From assembly GCF_021869535.1 (NCBI RefSeq), contig NW_026262659.1, forward strand, positions 10,230,001 to 10,294,000: a DNA stretch of 64,000 bases. The letters are read 5' to 3'. This DNA comes from Mytilus californianus (Eukaryota > Mollusca > Bivalvia > Mytilida > Mytilidae). Below, in pieces: positions 47,401 through 59,400 of this stretch. Position numbers and translations under genes: made by a program. The stretch's first letter is position 1, and each line of letters begins with the position of its first letter. The notes beneath the pieces were generated by a model that was not told the origin of the DNA, ran no database searches, and saw nothing but the letters and a program-made list of their open reading frames with translations.

Positions 47401-50400
47401 ACTCATTATTTATTACATTATACTTGTACCTCAGATGATGTTCTCCATGGTTCATTATCTCTAGGAAAACATCCATATGAACCTGCTATAACTCATTATT
47501 TATACTATTATACTTGTACCTCAGATGATGTTCTCCATGGTTCATTATCTCTAGGAAAACATCCATATGAACCTGCTATAACTCATTATTTATACTATTA
47601 TACTGGTACCTCAGATGATGTTCTCCATGGTTCATTATCTCTAGGAAAACATCCATATGAACCTGCTATAACTCATTATTTATACTATTATACTGGTACC
47701 TGAGATGATGTTCTCCATGGTTCATTATCTCTAGGAAAACATCCATATGAACCTGCTATAACTCATTATTTATACTATTATACTGGTACCTGAGATGATG
47801 TTCTCCATGGTTCATTATCTCTAGGAAAACATCCATATGAACCTGCTATAACTCATTATTTATACTATTATACTTGTACCTGAGATGATGTTCTCCATGG
47901 TTCATTATCTCTAGGAAAACATCCATATGAACCTGCTATAACTCATTATTTATACTATTATACTTGTACCTGAGATGATGTTCTCCATGGTTCATTATCT
48001 CTAGGAAAACATCCATATGAACCTGCTATAACTCATTATTTATACTATTATACTTGTACCTGAGATGATGTTCTCCATGGTTCATTATCTCTAGGAAAAC
48101 ATCCATATGAACCTGCTATAACTCATTATTTATTACATTAAACTTGTACCTCAGATGATGTTCTCCATGGTTCATTATCTCTAGGAAAACATCCATATGA
48201 ACCTGCTATAACTCATTATTTATACTATTATACTTGTACCTGAGATGATGTTCTCCATGGTTCATTATCTCTAGGAAAACATCCATATGAACCTGCTATA
48301 ATTCATTATTTATACTATTATACTGGTACCTCAGATGATGTTCTCCATGGTTCATTATCTCTAGGAAAACATCCATATGAACCTGCTATAACTCATTATT
48401 TATTACATTATACTTGTACCTCAGATGATGTTCTCCATGGTTCATTATCTCTAGGAAAACATCCATATGAACCTGCTATAACTCATTATTTATACTATTA
48501 TACTTGTACCTCAGATGATGTTCTCCATGGTTCATTATCTCTAGGAAAACATCCATATGAACCTGCTATAACTCATTATTTATACTATTATACTTGTACC
48601 TGAGATGATGTTCTCCATGGTTCATTATCTCTAGGAAAACATCCATATGAACCTGCTATAACTCATTATTTATACCATTATACTTGTACCTCAGATGATG
48701 TTCTCCATGGTTCATTATCTCTAGGAAAACATCCATATGAACCTGCTATAACTCATTATTTATACTATTATACTGGTACCTCAGATGATGTTCTCCATGG
48801 TTCATTATCTCTAGGAAAACATCCATATGAACCTGCTATAACTCATTATTTATACTATTATACTGGTACCTCAGATGATGTTCTCGATGGTTCATTATCT
48901 CTAGGAAAACATCCATATGAACCTGCTATAACTCATTATTTATACTATTATACTTGTACCTCAGATGATGTTCTCCATGGTTCATTATCTCTAGGAAAAC
49001 ATCCATATGAACCTGCTATAACTCATTATTTATTACATTATACTGGTACCTCAGATGATGTTCTCGATGGTTCATTATCTCTAGGAAAACATCCATATGA
49101 ACCTGCTATAACTCATTATTTATACTATTATACTTGTACCTGAGATGATGTTCTCCATGGTTCATTATCTCTAGGAAAACATCCATATGAACCTGCTATA
49201 ACTCATTATTTATACTATTATACTGGTACCTGAGATGATGTTCTCCATGGTTCATTATCTCTAGGAAAACATCCATATGAACCTGCTATAACTCATTATT
49301 TATACTATTATACTGGTACCTGAGATGATGTTCTCCATGGTTCATTATCTCTAGGAAAACATCCATATGAACCTGCTATAACTCATTATTTATACTATTA
49401 TACTGGTACCTGAGATGATGTTCTCCATGGTTCATTATCTCTAGGAAAACATCCATATGAACCTGCTATAACTCATTATTTATTACATTATACTTGTACC
49501 TCAGATGATGTTCTTGATGGTTCATTATCTCTAGGAAAACATCCATATGAACCTGCTATAACTCATTATTCATACTATTATACTTGTACCTGAGATGATG
49601 TTCCAGGTGGTTCATTATCTCTGGGATAACACAGACTGTAACGTCCATGTACATCTGGCTTTAACTCATTATAACAGGAGTCATTCTCTGTTGTAAGACT
49701 TGATGCTGATGTTTTTACTTGGCAACCACCATCTTCTTTCTTCTCTTTAAATGTTTAATGAAATTTTAAAAACAGTATATTATTGTTAATTGATTATGTT
49801 TGATAATCTTAATGGTAAGCTTCTAAATTGATATTTCTGACATGCTATATAAAGTTTTAAGTATGTAATATTGTATGTATATTACTAACAAATATTAACA
49901 GCTGTATATATGTATATGTCATTACTTGTGTTGAAAAAGGCTTGAATAAGATACCTGAGTATTTGATGTTTTTATATATTTTTTTTTTATCAAACTTCAA
50001 CACCATTTTGTTTTTAATAACAACATCCATTTTCCTATTTATCAAAGACCATTACTTTCTGAATATTTAAAGTGAAAATCATAAATATTGAATTTGACCT
50101 CTATTTTGTCATCAGTAACGATATACAAAAAATTTGAAAAGCGTTGGTTGAAGGGTTCATAATATATTGCACTGAAACAACAAAAAGCAACTTTCCAATC
50201 AATTTAGGACTATTACATCTGAACGGCAATAAACAGCTGCGCCATGAGCGCATGATACGCCCGTCGTCTTGTGTGTGAATTTTTATGCAATAAGCATAAA
50301 TAGTTTCTGACATACAGCTTGACATGCGAAAACCTCCTTTTTTTTTTACAAAACACTCAATATCTCTAAAATAAAATTTTGAATCAAAACCAAAAAGTTT

Positions 50401-53400
50401 ACAGATCTTTAGATTAATATAACTAAGAAGTGTGTAAAATTTTAAGCAATAATCATAAATCGTTTTTGAGATACGGCGCGACATGTGAAAACCCCCTTTT
50501 TAAAAAATAAAATCAATATCTCAAAAATAAAATTTTGAATCAAAACCAAAAAGTATACAGATCTTTAGATTAATATAACTAAGAAGTGTGTAAAATTTTA
50601 AGCAATAATCATAAATCGTTTTTGAGATACGGCGCGACATGTGAAAAACCTCTCCCCCTTTTTTTACAAAATACTCAATAACTCAAAAATAAAATTTTGA
50701 ATCATCACCAAAAAGTATACAGATCTTAAGGTTAATATAACTAAGAAGTGTGTCAAGTTTTAAGCAATAATCATAAATTGATTTTGAGATACGGCGCGAC
50801 ATATGAAAAACCCCTCCCCTTTTTTAACAAAATACTCTATACCTCTAAAATAAAATTTTGAATCATCACCAAAAAGTATACAGATCTTAAGATTAATATA
50901 ACTAAGAAGTGTGTAAAGTTTTAAGCAATAATCATAAATTGTTTTTGATATACGGCGCGACATGTAAAAAAAAACACACACCTGTTTTAGTTACTAAGTC
51001 CCGTAACACAAAAAGTTTTAATCTTATTTTCACCAAAAAGTATACAGATCGTTTGACCATCATAAGAAACAACTATGTTAAGTTTCATGAAATTTGGATA
51101 AGTCATTCTCAAGTTACGGTGCGACATGTTTACACCGGACAGACAGACGGACAGACAGACGGACAGACATACGGACGGACACCGGACATTTGTATACCAT
51201 AATACGTCCCGTCAAAAATTGACGGGCGTATAAAAATGAGGTTAGTCAATATCGAACTTGAACTTCATTTTGTAATCAGGAACAACATATTAAAAATTGA
51301 AAAGCATTGGTTAAAGGATTTATAAGATATTGCATAGAAACGACATAACTTTAAGCCAGTTTCCAATCCATCTTGGACCATTACATATGAACGGCAAGAG
51401 TGAAGTCAGTCAATATCAAACTTGAACTTCATTTTGTAATCAGTAACAACATATTAAAATTTGAAAAAGCATTGGTTAAAGGGTTCATTAGATATGGCAA
51501 GGAAACTGTTGGTATCTGGGATCATCCCTTGCTGTCATAAACATTTTGAAAGAGATTATCTTACAGACTCAGAAATCAACCAATCAAGGTACTGGATTTT
51601 GTTTGTTGAGCACAATTTAGCACTGTGAGTAATAAGTTAAGTTTAATATCCATAAGCCCTGGTGTAATACCTTGATCAAATAATGCTCCAGCAAAACGAA
51701 CTTTTATTAATCTTCCTCTGTGACAGGTATCATTTATTGTTCTAACACAATCTTCTGCATGGGACAACTGTCTGAATTTAACAAAAGCAAACCTGAAAGA
51801 AAAAATATTTTCAGAATACATGTTTACTTATTGGTCATATGTGATTTGATTATTTCAAATAAGAATTTCTTTATTTTTTTCTGTCTGAGTCTTTAAGATT
51901 GTGATTGATTATTTTTTACTTACTAATTTGGTTCTTTTCTTGGTAGGAATGTTCTTGAAAATGGTTTCCTTTGTTTTTTTACCTTATTTCAAAATCAGAA
52001 TGACAAAGGTTTTACAATAATATATTCATAAACCATCTCCTTTAACTTCTGAGCACAATGAAATCATATTTGTCATCCATTTGAAAAACATCATCCTCAA
52101 AAGCCAACCAAATGTGACATCATGACGACACCATGCATCAAAATCTTATTTTTTAATGTTTGAGATATAATACACATACTGGAAAAATTTATACATCTAA
52201 AAAGGATTCAGTAATCCCTTAAACTATCAATAAAACAGACATTTCAGTGGAAATGCCAAATCATTTTTAAGACTACTGGCTCTTAACAGCCTGAATCACT
52301 CACCACAAAAATATGCCATTTTGATATTCATTTTCACATTTTTGGTCATGTGACGTATCTTTATATCTTACCTTGATGATAATTTATGCTGTTTACAGTT
52401 TCTATCAATCTATTACAGTTTTTAATATATCAGGTCAAGATGCTTAAATTTGTCCAAATTGTCATATAAAGGGCAAAAACTCATTTAAGGAGTCACCTGA
52501 GAATTTCATTAGCAATGAAAGAGAGTTAGATCTTGACTTTCTGAGCATGCCAGTAAGATTTTTTCTTATTTGGTTTTAAAGATACAAGACAATTACTTGT
52601 ATCAAACTGTTATGTTCTTCTTTTAGCCATGGTTGAAGTGTTGCTTCTTTGGCGGAGACAAAAAAGATAGGATTTTATACTAGATACCCAAATGATCCTT
52701 CAATGTGAGTTTTTTTTTGACAGGAGATGATTTTTTTTAAGTTTACTACAACAGACAAAGACAAGGATGGATGTTAAGTGATGGCAATAACTCATGTGGC
52801 CCATCAGGCAAAGCGAGCTTAAAAAATTTGATACGATTTCCAGGAAAAACATTTCAAAATATAGTTGCAATTCTTTGTAATATCTATGCGCAGCTTATAC
52901 TCCGGATCAGCAAAACATTTCTTTACCATCAGGGGCTCAAATAGAGATGGAAAATAAGTGTATTTGGTATCAGCTTTTTAATTGCTATAATGGCAGCAAT
53001 CTCAGCCTCAGTATAAAACAATATAAGGTAAATGACAGAAAACTTGGAATTTTACATGACCTAGTTTCTTGTACAATTTCAGGGTATCAACCTGTTATTT
53101 ACAAGGGTGACGATTTCTGAAAAGTTTGTAAATAAATAAGTGATAAGTGATTATGATAATTCATACAGGCACATCAAGTTGACCGAGATAAAGTAGTGGA
53201 GAGTTGTCCACAAAATAATATTTTTCACAGTAGTTTCATCTTTTCTTCTTATTCAATAAAACTAAATCATATATTAAACTAAGTACCTACACTTTTCTTC
53301 TGTCATCCTTATTCGTTCGTACTCTCACAATCGTAGGGTGAAAATCTCTTACTAATTCTTCAACATCAGCCTTCAATATATATATATGAAAAAAATATCT

Positions 53401-56400
53401 TAATAGGAAAAGCAGTGAAATCAATATGTAAAAATTTCTCTTAAAAAATTAAATCCAAAAATCATCTTGGAGATAACACGTGTTGATGTCTGTCTAAATA
53501 AAACTATATATTGATCTACGACTCATTTAATTGATGTACACCTTACACTGATTCTATCAATCAAAGGTTGTTGATCATTCATTTAAAGGCACTGAAAATT
53601 GGGACCTCAATGCTATTCAACTTTGTATTTTATTTACCCTTTTTAACCTTTTTGTTTCGAGCATTGATCACTGATGAGTCTTTTATAGACTAGTATCTAT
53701 GATGAGGTTAGCATGAAAACTTAACTTTGGTTACTGCATCATTAACTAAGGTCAAAGACACATGACTTTCATTGCACAGCCATTTATATCTTAATTACAT
53801 TGATTCTATACACCATATATAGAATTGCCCTAATCACAAGAAAAATGTGTCCATAGTACATGGATGCCCCACTCACACTATCATTTTCTATGTTCAGTGG
53901 ACCGTAAATTGGGGTCAAAACTCTAATTTGGCATTGGTCTTCAACTTCATCAAAAACTACCTTGACCAAAAACTTTAACCTTAAGCGGGACAAACAGACA
54001 GACGGACTGACGAACGGACGGACGAACGAACGGACGCACAGACCAGAAAACATAATGCCCCTACTACTATCGAAGGTGAGGCATAAAAATCTAACATCCA
54101 TCTTATAATCCTTAAAATGAACTAAAGAGTAGGCTATGTCATATAAACATGTTTCTATGGATCAACTAAGGGACTGAAACTGAAACCTAATTTTAATAAC
54201 TGGATCGTTATAAAAGGTCATGGACAGGTGACTTCTGTCAGACAGACATGTCTAGCTTGCAATGATTATATAGACCAAATACAGTTGACATATTGCTCAT
54301 AGTGATTATAAAAACAGACCTACACACAATAACAAAATGTAGCACATTAAAACCATGAATTCAGGCACACTGATATTTAAACCTTACAACACATGCAAAT
54401 ATAGCTGATAAACTGATATAACCTCAAAAACTTTATGCTTACCGTCCTTAAAGCGAGAAAAAAGATGAAAATGTAATTTCCCAAAAAGGTTAAACAGGAT
54501 TTTTGATATGTTACTGCAATACATGGTACCACTTAGCACCAAATACATAGGTCTCAAAAATATTTGTCCTTGGTTTGAAATGAGAAATGACTTATTGTAA
54601 TAAAGAACTATCTCTGGTGGACAATTCATTTTATCCCATTAAAAGGAAATATCCTTCCCTATATTCATAGATATCTTTTTGTGTTTATTTTTTAACCTGT
54701 CTATCAGAGAACTAGATTTTTTAAAGACACCAATGGCCATTCTTCAAATCTATTGAACCTATTAAATCTCATTACGTCCAGAAGCGATCAGATGGTTATT
54801 TAGATTCAAGAATTGTAAAGAGAGTGCAGCTGTGGTCATCAACTATAATTTCAAAAGGGGGAATACAAATATACCATTTCCTCAAGGTTTGATAGTATTT
54901 GGTAAATCTTCTTTCTTTACTGTGCCGGGCTCCTCTGGAGCATTATCACACAAATGGACTATAAACAATTAGAATCAGAGTTGTGTGAGACAGTTTAAAA
55001 GGAGGATAAAAACAAGTTGGTTTTTAGAAGCTATACTTGCTGATTCTCTCCTTGAAGGAGTCTAGAGAATCAGCAACGACCATGGCGTGTGGCATGGAGT
55101 TCCAAAGGACAAATATTTTACAACAAATTCTTGAAGCTAAATGATGACAATAGCCGACATAGTCCCTTTGGGCCAGATGATCTAAAGAGGTGAAAATATG
55201 ATGTGCCATTGGGTTCAATCAAATCATTTTGAAAGATCACAATATAAATATTTGATATAGAAGATTTACCTTTGTCACAGATTCTTCAAGATTTCCAATA
55301 TACACCTCTATATCTGTAAATGCAGAAACAGAAACTTATTAATAAACCATCTAACTAATAAATGGGGCATATTTCACATAAAAAGATGAAGTTATAGAAA
55401 TCCAAATAATATTACTGTGGTTGCATTTTTTGTCGTTGGGATTCAAGAAAACTTGCAATTTCGTAGTTATTTGATTTAATTGAACATTCAAATTCATGGT
55501 TCACCTAGCTATACCCACGAAATACCAAACATTTGGTATCATACGAATATTCATAAATTTACATGTAAAAATATTTTATATGTTTGTGTAAAGTTCTAGC
55601 TGAAAGTTCTTACAAATATAATAGTTTTTTAGGAAGAATGATTCAGGAATTTTAAAATATCTAGAAGCTCTGAGGATTATAAATGGCTGATATGGGACAC
55701 TACAGAATATCAAGTACAAATCAGATTTATTCTATTTCCATTTTCAAGGCATAAGCAAAGAATTAAAAATGGGTAATTAATTATTAAATGAGTCAATTGG
55801 TAATTTTTGCCATGTATGACCTTTAATTTTGTAGATCTAGATCTTGCCTCGTTGGTCATTTTTACTGTTACAGTTTTTCCAAGATAAGAGCTAAACATTG
55901 TGGTGCTTAGTGCTGGTCTAATGAGGTTAAGCATTTTCCAATTAATTTTTAGAGTCTGTTCTTATGTTGTGCTGTTAGACCGCTTTCCCCAGGCTAGAGG
56001 AGTAAAAAGATAATTTTGATCATGTTGGATTTGTTCTGAGAATTATTTCCCTCTTTCTATCATAGTTTTATAAATAAGAGCTGAAACACACAAAAAAAAC
56101 CTAAAATTATTTGTTTAAGGATGTTCGCTCCTCTTGTTTTTGAATTTTTGCCAGATTTTGGGAATCCTCTGGTTTCCATGTTTTGCCATTAAAAAATTAA
56201 AAAATCCACTAACATCTACTTTTCTTTTCATAATTTTATTACATATAGTTTAAAAAGCCATTTTTGAAAACCTTATAAAATCCTTGTTATTTTTTTTATA
56301 GATTTTGAAAGAAAAAAGGTGCCAATGATAAATATATGAAAAATCTAGAGAGAATCACTTCCAGCCAAATTTTCAATGGCTTATATCTCGAAAACAAGCA

Positions 56401-59400
56401 CACAGACCCTTCAATGTTTTCTGCTTTTTAAGTTCCTTTAATTTATTTATATGCTTTCAATTTATAACAGTTTTTTAAAAAGCTTGTTATTTTGAAACAG
56501 AGTAGCAAACATCCTTAAAGCAAAATAAATGTAATAAGGCAATATTTTAGATATATTTTGATGAACATTTGTACACTGGACAACATTTAAGCACAGATTA
56601 TTGATATTAATATGATAGTAAATATAATGTTACATTACATGATAGTATGTACACACATTACCATTATACTGATTTCCTGGAATCTGGTTTACCAACAAAG
56701 ACTTGGTATATTCAGTACATTCCTCATTTACAGTAGAGTTATCTATCTTGGAAGATGCGTCTAAATCTGTATGTTTCTCTTGAAATTGTGATAATCCTTT
56801 CACTGCAGTGTTGGGAATATTTTGTGAACTGCATGGTGTCTTGGCTTGCCTCAAATCACTTTCAATCTCTATTGGTGTACATGGTAGTGGTGAATTGGAT
56901 GTAACAGACTCAAAATCATCACATGGAACACCAAGTAAATCCTTCATAGACTTGGAAAAACTATCTAGAAATAATAAAAAGCATTTCAAAATGGCATTAG
57001 AATGTTGTGTTCTATAACTCAATTAAATATGGGGAATTTCATAAATTAACTCATGTGAGCTAGCTTATATAAAATGGTTGATTGTCAATTTGATTTATTG
57101 GTGTCTGTTTTAGGTGTAATACCATCATTGTTTTTCCCCTATTAGTCTTTGTTAAATTTGCACTTTTCAAAAAATTGTGCAGAATTTATCTTTGTTTCAA
57201 ATAAAGAAATACTTGGCATGAGTAAAGTTTTATCCTGTCCAGTACTACAGACAAAATTTCACCTAATGTTTCATTGCATATAAGAAAACAAGAGTGCACA
57301 CCCTGAAATGTCTCGCCTTCTTTACTAATCATTGATATTATGTTGATAGTCCTAAATATAAAGCTTTATTACAACTGTCACATAAACTTCACATTAACCA
57401 AGTAAACTAAACATTGACCAATGAACCATGAAAATGAGGTCAAGGTCAGATGAACCATGCTAGGCAGGCATGTACAGCTAACAATTCTTCCATACAACAA
57501 ATATAGTTGACCTATTGCTTATAGTTTAAGAAAAACAGACGAAAACACAAAAACTTAACACTGAGCAATGAACCTTGAAAATGAGGTCAAGGTCAAATAA
57601 AACCTGCGTGACTGACATATAGATCATAAAATATTTCCATACACCAAATATAGTTGAACTATTGCATATAGTATTAGAAAAAAAGACCAAAACTCAAAAA
57701 CTTAACTTTGACCACTGAACCATGAAAATGATGTCAAGGTAAGATGACACCTGCCAGCTAGACATGTACACCTTACAATCATTCCATACACCAAATATAG
57801 CTGACCTATTGCATGCAGTATTAGAAAAAAAGACCAAAACTCAAAAACTTAACTTTGACCACTGAACCATGAAAATGAGGTCAAGGTCAGATGACACCTG
57901 CCAGCTAGACATGTACACCTTACAATCATTCCATACACCTAATATAGTAGACCTATTGCATACAGTATAAGAAAAACAGACCAAAACACAAAAACTTAAC
58001 TATAACCACTGAAGGTAAGATGACACCTGCCAGCTAGACATGTACACCTTACAATCATTCCATACACCAAATATAGCTGACCTATTGCATGCAGTATTAG
58101 AAAAAAAGACCAAAACTCAAAAACTTAACTTTGACCACTGAACCATGAAAATGAGGTCAAGGTCAGATGACACCTGCCAGCTAGACATGTACACCTTACA
58201 ATCATTCCATACACCTAATATAGTAGACCTATTGCATACAGTATAAGAAAAACAGACCAAAACACAAAAACTTAACTATAACCACTGAACCATGAAAATG
58301 AGGTCAAGGTCAGATGACACCTGCCAGTTGGACATGTTCACCTTACAGTCCTTCCATACACCGAATATACTAGACCTATTGCTTATAGTATCTGAGATAT
58401 GGACTTGACCACGAAAACTTAACCTTGTTCACTGATCCATGAAATGAGGTCGAGGTCAAGTGAAAACTGTCTGACGGGCATGAGGACCTTGCAAGGTACG
58501 CACATACCAAATATAGTTATCCTATTACTTATAATAAGAGAGAATTTAACATTACAAAAAATCTGAACTTTTTTTTCAAGTAGTCACTGAACCATGAAAA
58601 TGAGGTCAAGGACATTGGACATGTGACTGACGGAAACTTCGTAACATGAGGCATCCATATACAAAGTATGAAGCATCCAGGTCTTCCATCTTCTAAAATA
58701 TAAAGCTTTTAAGAAGTTAGCTAACGCCGCCGCCGCCGCCGCCGGATCGCTATCCCTATGTCGAGCTTTCTGCGACAAAAGTCGCAGGCTCGACAAAAAC
58801 CATCACTGGAAGTTAACCAATCAAATTTTCACCCCTTTTTTTCTTGTGAACAAGCTTTAGTAACTATGTAACCTCAAGTTTCCAAAATATTCTATAGAAA
58901 CACCAAATAAAAAAATAATGGTGCTTTGAACCACCCAAGATATATGTCTATGACACAGAAATTTTTTACTGCAATGAAATGTAGGATTAATTTCCTACAA
59001 CTGTCAAATTCAAGGGAATATTTTTTTTCCACCATTTTTCATATGCAACCGGATGTTACGTATTATGATTTGGTGGTATTACACCTTTATACCTCACAAG
59101 CACAAAGACTATAATTAATTATTGAGGTGTAATACAACCAAATCATAGTACATCACATCAGGTTTCATACGAAAAAGGGTAAAAAAAATACCCTCTCCTG
59201 GTACAGTAAACATGAAAAGGTCTGTGCATAAGAAAATATTGGTCACATAATGGCCTTCAAAAATGTGCAAAACCCATTCTGTGAAAAGAATTTGACAGGA
59301 CAAAATGTGAAGCAATTCAAACTAGAAAACCAACAGCCTGATTTATGCTTAAGTGACAAACAAAAATCAAATATGACAGACAGCAACCACTGAATTATGG

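Noticed and set aside
40501..49620. CRISPR-like array
   Set aside because: The units are contiguous 90 bp repeats without spacers, in a eukaryotic intron.
40501..49620. Array as a repeated protein-coding domain
   Set aside because: All three sense frames of the unit contain stops, and joining successive 31-base segments shifts the frame; no open frame spans units.
53291..53296. TAG/GTACTT as the exon 4 donor
   Set aside because: It would add an in-frame stop inside RRM1; the GT/GTAGGT donor six bases earlier keeps phase with exon 5.
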